DNA from: Lepisosteus oculatus
Lineage: Eukaryota; Chordata; Actinopteri; Semionotiformes; Lepisosteidae
NCBI RefSeq assembly: GCF_040954835.1
Contig: NC_090709.1
Location: forward strand, 43,098,490 to 43,162,489
Length of the DNA: 64,000 bases
Direction of reading: 5' to 3'
Below are positions 20,641 to 33,518 of this stretch, piece by piece (the stretch's first letter is position 1; every line of letters starts with the position of its first letter). Under the pieces are notes generated by a model. The model had not been told where the DNA came from. It did not search any database and saw only the letters and a list, made by a program, of their open reading frames with translations. Made by a program: the position numbers and the translations under genes.

Positions 20641-22725
20641 CTTAACCTCTCATGCACAGCATTTGAGCCTTTAATTTTGAACTTTGTATTACAGCATGTT
20701 AATCATCAGTCATTAAAATTTTATGAAAGCAAGATTGCTCAGTTGGACAAAAGTACACAACCTACCTTTATCAGAAATATTTATGCATCAAAGCCTTTAC
20801 TGAAGATATTACTAATAGTATTAATAATGGATGACTTTGGACAAGCTGTATACTCAAAGTATAATTTCTTTAGCACATTTGTACAAGCACTTGGAATCTG
20901 TCCAAGCCATACTTTGTCAGGCATTTTGTTTTACTTCAACGGGCATAAAAACTTCCTTGCTTTTAACAGGGCGTTTCATAATTTCTAACTACGAAAATGA
21001 TTTAAAATGCGACACCTATCATTCAACTAGAGCTTAAAATATCACAAGGATCCTCAAGAGCACAGCAAAGAGTGTTTTAAAAGACACTTGTATTTATCAA
21101 CGCTTTCTTTTCCGTATACCAGATTTTATGGAACCACTTCAGAGGGGTGTTCCAGGAATCGGCACTTTAAAGAAAAAAATACACACCACTATTCCATTTC
21201 TCCCTAAACATTGTAAGCTTCGAAGTCTTTAACTAACGTGATACCGGAGTCAACAAGCATACTTTTAGAATTTGATTAAAAGGGAATATAATATGGAATC
21301 GCGTATCTCAATAAATTAATAATGATATAATTATATTAATGTTGCAAAAGAACTGCAACGGACATAAAAACTCCCTTGCTTTTAACAGAGCGTTCCATAA
21401 TTTCTAACTACGAAAATGCCAGGTGAAAGGATTTGTAAACATATTTTGTTAAAGCAAGTCAGTTTTTCCGCAGCACATAAAATACATTTTTCCAAGAAAG
21501 TTTAGCCTTTGTCACTAATGAAACCACTAAATAAAGACATAAATATAGAAATCTTAAGATTTGTTTTATTTAATGTTGGTAGCAGGATGAACTGTCAGAG
21601 TGTATATTTTGTGGCAGAGTTGCTGCAAGATGTTAACAGTGAAAAAGAAATGGAAATGAGAAATGAGTTATTTCAAGATGAAAAAGAAAACATACATGAA
21701 ACATGGTTTCATTATGACTAGAATCGGTCTTGAGATATTTTTAACTTGATTTACAGTATTTGAGAGGTATGTGCTTAAGTACTGCCCACGTATATGTTTC
21801 TAGGTTTATATTATGCATTTCATACGGTCAAATTACTTTTGAGCAACTAATAAGAAGGGCGAAACGGTATTCGTTTTAGTTTCGTTTTGTGCTGGGACCC
21901 GTGGATTGATTAGAGATATCAAGTACATACAAGTCATTTTTTAAATGTTGTAGTTCGTCTTGAAAAAATGTTACGAGTACATCATCTATCAACAATTAAA
22001 CAGGTTCTGTTTCCATATTGCGGATTTTGGTTAGGTATTATCAAATCTGGTGGCGCTGTGTGTTAGTTTACTGAGTCCCATGTCACATGGTCTGTGATTG
22101 AAACCTGTAAAACCGGTTTAATTCGTCACAGCCAGCACTCTTCAGGTGTGAGGGTCTTCTGCTCAGAATGAAACGCTAAAATGTTTGTGTATATTCTAAT
22201 GGTAGTGGGGGCAGGGTGTGTGGGAACAGGTTTGGTTGAAATTGCATTGGAGATCTATGTTCTTCACACCTGAAACATTTTCTCTGAAAGCATTTTCTTC
22301 GCAGTTTAACCGATCTTGTTACAGCATGTTACAGTTTACTATTATTAACCATATTAATTTTAAGTGCTTAATGTAAAATCTTGTAAAAATATATTTTCAA
22401 TGTTCAAATATACATTAAGTCTGACTATCATATAATAAGTTAAATACAAAACTAAAGAAAAAATAGGGTTAAATATAATTCAAAATATTTTGCTAACAAT
22501 GTTAACTGTTTATGAATAATAAAATTTATTAACTAAGGAGTAGGATGGCACAGTTGTTAGTATGTTTTTTGTTTTGTTTCTTTCTCATAAATACAACAGT
22601 AGTACCTGATGTCTCAGTGGCTTTCAAAATTAAATTATGCATGCAAACCTGTGAACTAGAAAGATAACTAAGATATCCATCCATTATATTCCATAATATC
22701 CATGAAATATACGGCGCTGAAATAT
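20641..22725. other. AT-rich stretch with family E repeat pieces
   Basis: About 21175-21310 is the reverse complement of 28693-28850, and about 21478-21556 equals 27088-27166 (CATTTTTCCAAGAAAGTTTAGCCTTTGTCACTAATGAAACC). Both pieces also occur joined in reverse at 25441-25600. GGGCATAAAAACTTCCTTGCTTTTAACAG near 20940 is repeated near 21362. The fragment AAGGAGTAGGATGGCACAGTTGTTAG near 22535 looks like a SINE start. There is no intact gene. Confidence 0.5.
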
Positions 22726-22726
22726 G

Positions 22727-24497
22727 TGTGACGCAGTGGTGGCCTGACACGGTGAAGTGCGCTGGCAGCTGTGTGATGCAGTGGTGGCCGGGCACGGTGA
22801 GGTGCGCTGGCAGCTGTGTGGTGTGACGCAGTGGTGGGCTGGCACGGTGAAGTGCCAAGGCAGCTGTGTGGTGTGACGCAGTGGTGGCCTGGCACGGTGA
22901 GGTGCGCTGGCATATAATGAATATATTCATGTGCATCCAACACACAGTTCAACGCTAGCAACTACACAAAATCTAAAATATGAGCTCCACTTGCCACTTA
23001 CAATACCAACAGTACCAGTATATTCCATAATATCCATGAAATATATAGCGCTGAAATATGTGTGATGCAGTGGTGGTCGGGTATGTAGAGGTGCACTGGC
23101 AGCTGTGTGTTGTGACGCAGTGGTGGCCTGGCACGGTGAGGTGCGCTGGCAGCTGTGTGATGCAGTGGTGGTCGGGTATGTAGAGGTGCACTGGCAGCTG
23201 TGTGTTGTGACGCAGTGGTGGCCTGGCACGGTGAGGTGCGCTGGCAGCTGTGTGATGCAGTGGTGGCCTGGCACGGTGAGGTGCGCTGACAGCTGTGTGG
23301 TGTGGCGCAGTTGTGGCCTGGCACGGTGAAGTGCGCTGGCAGCTGTGTGATGCAATGGTGGCCGGGCACGGTGAGGTGCGCTGGCAGGTGGGTGATGCAG
23401 TGGTGGCCTGGCACCGTGAGGTGCGCTGGCAGCTGTGTGGTGTGATGCAGTGGTGGCCTGGCACGGTGAGGTGCCCTGGCAGCTGTGTGATGCAGTGGTG
23501 GCCTGGCACGGTGAAGTGCGCTGGCAGCTGTGTGGTGTGACGCAGTGGTGGCCTGGCACGGTGAGGTGCGCTGGCAGCTATGTGGTGTTACGCAGTGGTG
23601 GCCTGACACGGTGAGGTGCGCTGGCATCTGTGTGGTGTGACGCAGTGGTGGCCTGGCACAGTGAGGTGCGCTGGCAGCTATGTGATGCAGTGGTGGCCTG
23701 GCACGGTGAGGTGCGCTGGCATATAATGAATATATTCATGTGCATCCAACACGCAGTTCAACGCTAGCAACTACACAAAATCTAAAATATGAGCTCTACT
23801 TGCCACTTACAATACCAACAGTACCAGCTAACTTTAGTAGTGACATTTTCATGGATCTTTTTAACAAAAAAAATTTACAACATCAGACTTCAGACACAAT
23901 TAAACAGGCCTCAAAAAAGTTTGGTACAAACATTTTCAGCATGGTGAAACATGGTGAACATTTCCACCACTGCGTCACACCACACAGCTGCCAGCGCACC
24001 TCACCGTGTCAGGCCACCACTGCATCACCCAGCTGCCAGGGCATCTCACCGTGCCAGGCCACCACTGCATCACATAGCTGCCAGCGCACCTCACCGTGCC
24101 AGGCCACCACAGTGTCACACCACACAGCTGCCAGCGCACCTCACCGTGCCAGGCCACCACTGCGTCACAACACACAGCTGCCAGTGCACCTCTACATACC
24201 CGACCACCACTACATCACACAGCTGCCAGCGCACCTCACCGTGCCAGGCCACCACTGCATCAGACAGATGCCAGCGCACCTCACCGTGCCATGCCACCAG
24301 CTGCGTCAAACCACACAGCTGCCAGCGCACTTCACCGTGCCAGGCCACCACTGCATCACACAGCTGCCAGGGCACCTCACCGTGCCAGGCCACCACTGCA
24401 TCACACCACACAGCTGCCAGCGCACCTCACGGTGCCAGGCCACCACTGCGTAACACCACATAGCTGCCAGCGCACCTCACCATGCCAGGCCATCACT
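22727..24497. repeat. 45-50-bp minisatellite in three blocks, last one inverted
   Basis: The unit GCAGTGGTGGCCTGGCACGG + TGAGGTGCGCTGGCAGCTGTGTG recurs in plus orientation at 22727-22912 and 23062-23722, and as its reverse complement at 23967-24497. A 105-bp spacer beginning CATATAATGAATATATTCATG follows blocks 1 and 2, and ATTCCATAATATCCATGAAATATA precedes both. Blocks 1 and 2 are thus a direct duplication with flanks, and block 3 is a large inverted partner. All long open frames here are translations of the repeat. Confidence 0.92.
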
Positions 24498-26054
24498 GAG
24501 TCAGAGATTAAATAAAACCTCACTCGCACCAAACAAATTTATATTTCTAAATATCACAACATGATCGAATTTAAGTCATTTTAATAACAATGAATAGTCA
24601 CCTAGGCGTTACAATATAAACATTTATATTGATTTAAATAACGTTTTGATTTAAATCACAAATGCGGGTTTAAATATATGTGTTTTTTTGATTCACAATC
24701 AGACAAATGCAACATAAATTGATATCTTTGTCTTCTAAGTATTTTAATAAACTTTCAGCATAGCTTTCTCCCCGTTTAGATTTATTTTGGGATCAAACGT
24801 GGAAAGATTAGATTGTAATCGTTTTTATTTTTTAAATACATTTTAGAAAAGTGTAATCTATCCTAAAAAGCTGTACACCACCTGCTATAAAGATACATAT
24901 TGTAATACTTTCGAGTTCGGATAGGACAGACACAAGAACTCAGACTTGCGGAGTTAAAACAAGTTAAAGCCTTGATTTTATATATCACCTTTAAAAGTGG
25001 CATCTCAAAGCAAAGCAAATACCCAACACTGATTGTACCCATCTGTCATGCTAATAAAGCTGCTTGAATTGAATTGAGAGAGGTGGTGGTGGGGGGGGGT
25101 TATATTTGCTTTGTGTATAAAGTACATTGTGAATGTTTTCACAGCCTTCACTTTGTCGTTTTTATGCCATTTTTTGACCACGCACGAATATTCCTATGTC
25201 CGTATCTTCGCAAGGGAATCAGTGTGAATTTTAATACTAATTAAATGACCGCGGGCACTTTCCACCCCCTCTACATTCTCAGAGTAGAACAGACTAACCT
25301 TCTAATGAAAGACGGTCCACCCCCCACTGACAGGAAAAGTGCCCACAGGCACTTAAACTTAAAATGGTCAGTAACAGTAAACAGTAACATGGTCAGAAGG
25401 AGCACGTACAAACGTTTCCGAAATAACCATATGTAAGACTCTGATGCTTAAAATTTTTAGGGAGAAAGTGGAATACTGGTGTGTATTTTTTCTTTAAACT
25501 ACCAATACCAGCCATATACAGTCTGTAACGTAGGGATTTCTATATGTCTTTATTAAGTGGTTACATTAGTGACAAAGGCTAAACTTTTAGCTTCAGTAAC
25601 GTGTACATATCTCCCCTTTTTATAAAACGACATGGTTGAAAACTGTTCCAGAGCCACTGTTGTTTCATCAGTGAAAAGTACATCATGAAATGCCTCTCCC
25701 TGTTCAATCCACTGGAAAAAAGAAAAGGAGCATAAAGCTTCTGATGGTCATAAACGATATTCATTTAGGAGCAGCATCAGAGGTATGTTTTTAACTGCAC
25801 TGCATTGGAGAGAATACCATAGTGTGTTTTTTTTTTTACTCCCTGGCGGAAACTGGCTTCCAGAAGAATCAGTATGGCTCAGAGATTAAATAAAACTTCA
25901 CTCGCACCAAACAAATGTATATTTCTAAATATCACAACATGATCGAATTTAAGTCATTTAAATAACAATGAATAGTCACCTATGCGTTACAATATAAACA
26001 TTTATATTGGTTTAAATCGCATTTAAATCACCTTTATTTAAAACCCATAAATAA
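24498..26054. other. Repeat debris without gene
   Basis: About 24497-24650 is directly repeated at 25877-26030 (AGAGATTAAATAAAACYTCACTCGCACCAAACAAA and following). Family E pieces lie at 25441-25600. A truncated MITE end (ACTCCCTGGCGGAAACTGGC, 25839-25858) matches the ends of the element at 55859. No coding region is recognised. Confidence 0.55.
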
Positions 26055-26700
26055 AGCTGATAAAAGAACAGTAATCTGTCGTTAAGGGAAGGGAGAATGT
26101 GTGATCCTAGCTGCAGAATAATTTTAGTTTCGGTGGTCTTTCTGATGTATGAGTTCGGAAAACCGTCTTTGAGAACACAGACGGAGAGATTAGAGTGGTC
26201 GTGGCCGTCAGAGGTGAAATGAGAAACAATGGGCTTGGAGAGATCTTTAATCTTCACAGCCCTGACCTCTGACGGCCACGACCACTCTAATCTCTCCGTC
26301 TGTGTTCTCAAAGACGGTTTTCCGAACTCATACATCAGAAAGACCACCGAAACTAAAATTATTCTGCAGCTAGGATCACACATTCTCCCTTCCCTTAACG
26401 ACAGATTACTGTTCTTTTAAATTTTCTCCATTCATTGGAAGTTTCATTTCACACCTCTCTGCACCCATTCTGACTTCACACCTCTTGATTGGCCTCTCTT
26501 TCTGTCCCCTGCTCCCGCCTCTCACTCCTCCTCCCTCTCAACCTTTGTTCTCCCGCTACTTTACCTTTGCCTACTGCCCTGTCTCTCTCACACCTGAAGA
26601 AGGCTCCACGGCCGAAACGTTGTGTTCTCTTTCTTCTTTTTTTCAGCATGGAATAAACCTATTACTTGTTCCTTTGCAGCCTACGCATGCTGACGCAGCT
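26055..26700 (+). mobile_element. Penelope-like retroelement end with perfect 154-bp inverted repeat
   Basis: 26062-26215 and 26265-26418 are exact reverse complements around a 49-bp spacer. On the right arm the plus strand translates to SDGHDHSNLSVCVLKDGFPN followed by an IRKTTETKIILQLGS segment. This resembles the C-terminal GIY-YIG-linked region of Penelope-like elements; the family call rests on remembered pattern only. It is followed by CCTGAAGAAGGCTCCACGGC and CGAAACGTTG, the hammerhead-ribozyme-like core commonly found in the terminal repeats of that family. The 5' reverse-transcriptase part is absent. Confidence 0.6.
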
Positions 26701-29019
26701 ACCCACCTGAACTACTACAGGTTAAAAACAATACTGTTAGGCTGGGAAAACGATTTTTTTTTAAGAAATACAAAATGAGATATAATGATATGTTCCGGCT
26801 TAGACATTAACGAAGAGCATAACGCGTGTACTGTATACACTGCAAGTACAACCCCCCTCTCTGCAGGAGTGCTGGCTGTGACGAATTGAACCGGTTTCAC
26901 GGGTATTTTCAAAGTAGGAGGCGAGATTTCCAGCGAAAGACACCTCCCCCCCCTCAAAAACCCAGTAAGTACAGTACTTACTAGTTAAAGGCTAGGCTCC
27001 CAACTACGGCGAAAGGAACCCTTCTTTCATTAGAAGACAATGAACATATTTTAGCCCTGAATGAATTAATAGCAAACATGGTTTACATAAAATACATTTT
27101 TCCAAGAAAGTTTAGCCTTTGTCACTAATGAAACCACTAAATAAAGACATAAATATAAAAATCTTAAGATTTTTAAAATACATGACTTTGCTAAAATTTA
27201 TTTGAAAATAAAAACAATTACAACCGCCAGGGGAGAGAGAGAACAGGGGAGGGATGTTGGTTTTGCATAAGGGGCGGGGCTATTGAAATTAGGTCTGTTT
27301 GGGAATGTGTAGTTACATGTTCTGGCTGTTTGTGAATTATCGTTGTTGAGTATGGAGTGTTGAGGTATTGATTTTGTGTAATGCTTTATGTTGAAAATTG
27401 AGGTGGATTTTGTTTATGATAAAGAGGATAAACTGGGATGGGAGGAGGGTTTGGTTTTGCATAAGGGGCGGGATTATGATAATTGGTGGAATTTGCGAGA
27501 GTAAAATGGTTTGATATATTTGATTTTGTATTGTGGTTGTTATCTATGTTTTTGGTTGGTATTATGTTTATATGGTTGTTTTTGTTGGTTGGTTGTTATT
27601 ATGGTTATTAATAATACGATCTATAGTTGAAATCTGAGCCTAAATAAAAAGAAAAAGCAAGTGATTAGGTTTATGAGCAATCTAATTACTTATTCGTTTA
27701 AAACGCTATATAAAATAAAGTTTATTATTAATTTGCTGGACAGAGCGGTGAACATTATTATGCATAAGACAAAGATAACGATCCTGATCAGTTTAGAAAT
27801 CTGTGTACGCTGTAAGGTTTTTACTTCTTAAACTTTTAAAATACACGTTTTGAATAGAAAGAAATCCTCTTCCTGGTACAGTATGTATAGCAAACCAGCA
27901 CGTCTTTTTTCTCCAATCAGAGGGGTGTCAGATGGTGTCAGCTAATCACCATTCTGAAGCCCTACCATAATCTCTGGTATGGGGAGACCCGAAAATTCTG
28001 TCCCATAGTTTAGACAGATGATAGATAATTTTATTGATCCCGTGAGGGAAATAAAGTAAATCATTTTCATTTTAGGAAATTATTAAACGCTCGGTTAAAA
28101 GCAAAGGAGATTGTCTGTTATAGTGGACATAAAAACAAGAGTTCCCTGGCATTATATCCTGGAAGACACAGACCGGCGCCAGACCGGTAAAATGCCTGAT
28201 GAAGTAGGGATTGGACAGTTTCCAAGTGCTTGTACAATCGATAGAAATGTTCAAATAAATGTGCAAAAGAAATAAACAAAATAATCATTTATTTCTTTAT
28301 CATATTGGGTAGCTAATGTCCTCTCTTTGCTAGTTAGTGGCTGTGTTTCTGCGTTGGGTAGCAACGGGTGACTGTTCTCAGGCGGAAGATGTAAACAGCT
28401 TAATGTTCGTGTCAAATAATTTTTTTAAATTCAATTAAATGGGCACAGTTAAGACATTAAATATACATATACATACTGTATACAGTAAAGTTTGCATACA
28501 GTAATATGTTTATGTTACGCGATTAAAAAATAAATAAATAAAAATGAAAAGTCCAGCACCAGCTGGATTCGAACACACAACCTGTCAGTTGGTAGTCACG
28601 CACCTAGACCAGGTAGGCTACAAGACAGCTCGCATGAACAGGCAGGCGAAACAGCCCTACACAGCCCTGTCGCAGCACACGGATGTAATCATACCATTAT
28701 TAAATTCTTGAGATACACAATTCCATATTATATTCCCTTTTAATCAAATTCTAAAAGGATGCTTGTTGACTCCGGTATCACGTTAAAGACTTCGAAGCTT
28801 ACAATGTTTAGGGAGAAATGGAATACTGGTGTGTATTTTTTTCTTTAAAGTACCAAGACCAGCTATATACTGTATGTTTATGTTCCAAAATTAATATCGT
28901 TTATGGCCTTCACACGCGTTACAGTATGCTCCTATTCTTTTTATGCTCAGCTACTAAGATTTCCCTTCAGTGGTAAAATTCAATAGCTACAACGGGCACA
29001 GTAAAGACGTTTACAGTAA
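26701..29019. other. AT-rich stretch with repeat pieces
   Basis: It contains family E pieces (27088-27166, 28693-28865), a strongly G/T-biased, C-poor stretch (27230-27620) with a 25-bp near-repeat (GTTTTGCATAAGGGGCGGG at about 27260 and 27454), a SINE-like tail (CGCTATATAAAATAAAGTTTATTATT, 27703), a fish-repeat tail (ATTTTATTGATCCCGTGAGG, 28030) and a tRNA relic listed separately. No gene is recognised. Confidence 0.5.
28555..28628 (-). pseudogene. tRNA-derived relic or SINE head
   Basis: The minus strand has an A-box-like TAGCCTACCTGGTCTAGGTG and a B-box GTGTTCGAATCC at tRNA spacing, with a partly pairing acceptor. The anticodon arm cannot be folded convincingly, so the isotype is unknown. 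Confidence 0.4.
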
Positions 29020-29550
29020 GTCTTTCTATGACAGACCAACGGACCACGAGTGCCCCTGTCGGTCAACCAATCACGCACCGCGGTACCCCGTGTCATCTTA
29101 CCTGCGGTACGTGTCTGTACCGCTCACTTTGAATGGCTGCATCTGTATATAAGTGTAAGCAATTATTAGTAAGGCCCCTCAGTAGTTGAGATCTCTGTTA
29201 TACCCATCTAGAAACATGCAATCAGCATGTTATTGATGAAGCAATAGTCACAACATTATTCCACACCTCTAACCCTGCACTAGGGGGCATGCTTCAGGCT
29301 CGGGCCAGGGTGAGAGGCGGGTTATGATGACAGTCATGCTTTCTACACCTTATACTGAGCTCAGAAATGGACCGAGCGGACATCTCACGAGTAGATCCCT
29401 CCGCGTATAAGAAAGGCAACTTGTCTCGGCAAAAATACCGCGGTATTTTGCGTCATCGCGCGTCAGGATGCACGACGCCGTAGCCAATTACCTCCGGTAC
29501 GTGTCTGTACCACGCACTTTGAATGGCTGCATCTGTACATCAAAGATGAG
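29020..29550 (+). repeat. Family D repeat arms, copies 2 and 3
   Basis: 29030-29155 and 29440-29545 share ACCGCGGTA, TACGTGTCTGTACCRC and CACTTTGAATGGCTGCATCTGTA in order. They are direct copies, and both are inverted relative to the 20.5-kb copy. Between them lies unassigned GC-moderate sequence. Confidence 0.6.
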
Positions 29551-30371
<821 letters not shown>

Positions 30372-31349
30372 ACAGGAGCGGAGCTTCACTACTGGACCCC
30401 GACGTATAAACCCAGGTGACCCAGTGACATTTGTCACTGCTGAGGTTGCTTTATGGGTCTATTTTCTATACTGTGCTGATCAATTGGAAATCAAATTGCA
30501 AAAAAGACCCGTTCCCACACCTAAGGTCAAATATTAGGAATCAAAACTGCTAGAGTGTATGGAAGCACACAGCTTTATCAAGATTTCCAAGTGCAAGATC
30601 TTTTTATTCATAAAAGACCCTATTTATGTTGTATGAGAAATATTAATATTAATACAGAATCTTTTTTCACCAAATAAATGGGCTTCCTGACTTTAGAAAG
30701 CCTTCTAGACAAATACTAAAAGAGCAAAAATTTCAGTTGGTAAATGAAATGAAAACACATACCCTACCAAACCTTGAGTACAGGCCATTCAGGGTGATAA
30801 TACAGAACCATTTATAATTCAACAAATGAAACCTGTCAACTGGTAATCACCACTTATCATAAAAAATAAGTAGCAATACACAGTAGGGGTCTCTTGGGTG
30901 CAAGTTAAATCCATGCAAGAAGGGGGTTTAGTGTTGTATTTCCAAATCAGATATGCAAATGAGAGATCTGGCCCAGCCAATCTCAAAGCTCCCTTGGTCT
31001 GGAATGGAGCTGCTCCCGTCTTCTAGTTATTCACACTGGAGTTAGGTTACATATTAGCACATTTCATCTAACAGGTACTCCAGAAACAAAAACGTAAACA
31101 AATGACCTGGAATGTGACCACACCTATTAGAATGTAGTTCAACAGATAACTTGTAAACCTTGTCATAAGATTTTTTTTGTTCTACAAAATATACTTTATT
31201 CCGCAAAATAAACATCTCAAAAGAAACATCTCACACATATTAACACTCCATGTAATAAATAACAACGGCGTAACGGAGATTGATTGTCCGTTATCAATCT
31301 TTGCAAGTGGGGGCGGATTTGCGCAAATAAGAGAGTCCCTCCAAACCTA

Positions 31350-33518
31350 CCACTCGCTATTGTCCTTTAATCCCTGTATAGGGCCCAAAGTCCTTTCCAG
31401 CGCTCCCTTGCCGTGGGGAAACCCCATTTGGCGACTAAGCACTTCGTCCTCCTCCTGAGGTCCGATGGGCTCCCGCAGCGCCCGACAGAGGTTGCAGTAG
31501 AAGATGCAGTCGAGTTTCAGGGAGAAATGTGGGACATCTCGACCCCCTTCCTCGACCGGCTGACACATCCGGTTTCTCGTGATGTACTCGTACTTCCCGC
31601 CCCAGACGAAGCCGAAGATCATCCCTTGCAGCGCTCGTCTGAGTCTGGCCGGCAGCGGGTACACCACCGCCAGGTAAACCAAAGCCGGCAGGATCACTTT
31701 CCCTGTGTAGGACAGCGACCGCGTTTTCCACAGACCCAGCTTCGCGTTCACCTTGGCGATCCTCTTGGTCCAGTTGTTGGTCTTGTTGTCCTGGCTCTGG
31801 AAGGAAACTCCCAGTATTTTGAGGGGCTCCGTGCAGAGCTCGAGACCCTCCGGCGCCGTCGTCCTGTGCTTCCAGGGCCCGAAGAACTTCAGTTTGCTCT
31901 TTCTGCGGTTGAGTTTCGACCCCGAGACTCTGGAGTATTGCTCCATGATCTGCAGGGCCCTCCTCAACCCCCTGTCCGACCTCAGGAACAGCGTCGTGTC
32001 GTCGGCGTACTGGGAGATTTTCAGGGTTTCCCCCGCGCCTCCCGGTATCTCCAGGCCGTCGATGACAGGGTCCCATCTCACCGTCTCTGCTAAGGGCTCT
32101 TGAAGAGGAGATGATGCCCTCCCTCATGGTGTCTCCGATTTTCCCCCGGCGGAAGATCTTCTGCGCCACTTCCACCAGATCTGCCGCCAGGGTGTCCCAG
32201 AAGCAGGTGTAGAATTCCTTGGGGAGTCCGTCCGGCCCTGGCACCTTGCCATTCTCCATGGACAAGTACGCCGCCTTCAGCTCCTCGGCCGCGATCGGAC
32301 CCTCCAAGTCCTCCCTCACCTCCTCCGGTACTCGTGCCTTCAGCTCCTCCAGAAAAGCATCGCCTGCCTCCACCTCCGTCTGCTTTTCTGAAAACAGCTC
32401 CGTGTAGAAAGCGGTGGCCGCTTCTACCTTGTCGCTTTCGTCCAGCACTTCCTCTCCATCTCCCCGTCTCAGGCCGTGGATCACCCTCTTTTTCTGGGCT
32501 CCTCGGACCTGATTGAGTTTGCGGAGCCTCTCCTTCAGGTCCCGTGCCCGGCTGAATTGAAGGCTCCTCCCCCGTTAGCCGAGCTGTACTCCTCCTATAG
32601 TTGTCTCTGGAGTCGTGCAGCTTCCTTCCTCTCCCTGGCCGCCTTCCGTCTGCAGTACGTCTGCGCCAGGGTTCGGGTCCTGTCCTTCACCGACTCCCAC
32701 CATTCCACCATGGAGCTGTAGCCGTCTCTCAGATTGACCCAGCTCGCGTAGTCTTTACGGAACAGTGCCTTGAAGTCGTCTTCCTGCAGTATCTCCCGGT
32801 TCAGCTTCCAGTACCCACGACCGAATCCCGGCAGGTTGGTGTTAGCCACCACCGTCAAGCGCTCGTGGCTGGAATACCACTCCGGGGACACCGTCGCCGA
32901 TTCCAGGGAGCAGGTCGTGTGCAGAAAGATGTAGTCCATGCGGCTGCACACTCCCCGGGAGTTTTTCCATGTCATTCCGGCATCGTTAGGGCGGCACCGT
33001 CTGAAACCGTCTACCAGGGAGAACTGCTTGAGTAGCGACTCCAGCTCTGCCGAGCTAGCGTTGCTCCCCTTCTCCCGGTCAATGTTGAAGTCCCCGCCAA
33101 GCACCACCTGTCTGTAGGTGGTGCAGCAGCTGGCCAGGTCAGCAAACACTTCCTTCCGGATAGAGGGTTCCGTCGGAGCATAGACATTAATTGCTCTCAA
33201 CTTCTGCCCCCTCCAGTCGATGTCTGCGACCAGGATCCGGCCCTGCACCACCGAGAAGTTGGAAACCAGCGTCATCTCTGGGTTTCTGAGGAGGATTCTC
33301 ACTCCGGAAGAGTGGACCCCTCCTACGCTCCAGCATGATTCTCCCTTCGTCCATTCCCTGGTGAATGTCAGCTTGTCCCTTTCATCTTTCAGGTGGACCT
33401 CCTGTAAGAAACAAACTGAGAAAGACTTTGAGACCAGATCATGAAAGACTCCCCATCTTTTCACCGGGTCTCTTAGCCCTCTCACGTTAGTTGTTAGAAA
33501 GGTAAGTTTCACAATCAT
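31350..33518 (-). pseudogene. Tx1 LINE ORF2 (endonuclease and reverse transcriptase), broken
   Basis: The first frame (33518-32595) is an AP-type endonuclease: LTFLTTNVRGLRDPVKRWG near the N-terminus, FLQEVHLKDERDK with the catalytic glutamate, VVLGGDFNID, then RMDYIF and SSHERL (an SDH-type end). After a frame break near 32580, reverse-transcriptase segments follow: KVPGPDGLPKEFY (about 32210), SQYADDTTLFLRSDRG (about 32000) with the YADD catalytic motif, and KILGVSFQ. Compared with the copy at 62.7-64 kb it lacks 4 bp near 32107 (CTTGAAGAGG versus CTTGAAGAGCAGGG) and 18 bp near 31690, so the breaks are partly private to this copy. Confidence 0.88.

Noticed and set aside
22030-22150. tRNA or SINE remnant suggested by GGTTTAATTCGTCACAGCCAGCACTC, with a similar word inverted near 26880
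   Set aside because: Only about 25 bp match between the two places and no cloverleaf or SINE boxes are convincing.
22727-23722. CRISPR-like array of short repeats
   Set aside because: Repeats are contiguous and variable without unique spacers, and the genome is clearly eukaryotic. It is a minisatellite.
22529-24515. Long open frames of 97-237 codons in several phases around 22.5-24.5 kb
   Set aside because: They are translations of the 45-50-bp minisatellite (period-driven HLTVPGHHC-type repeats), present on both strands, without start context or splice signals.
31413-32103. 226- and 116-codon plus-strand frames (and equivalents at 62816-63524)
   Set aside because: They are antisense to the Tx1 reverse transcriptase and arise from its GC-rich codon use.
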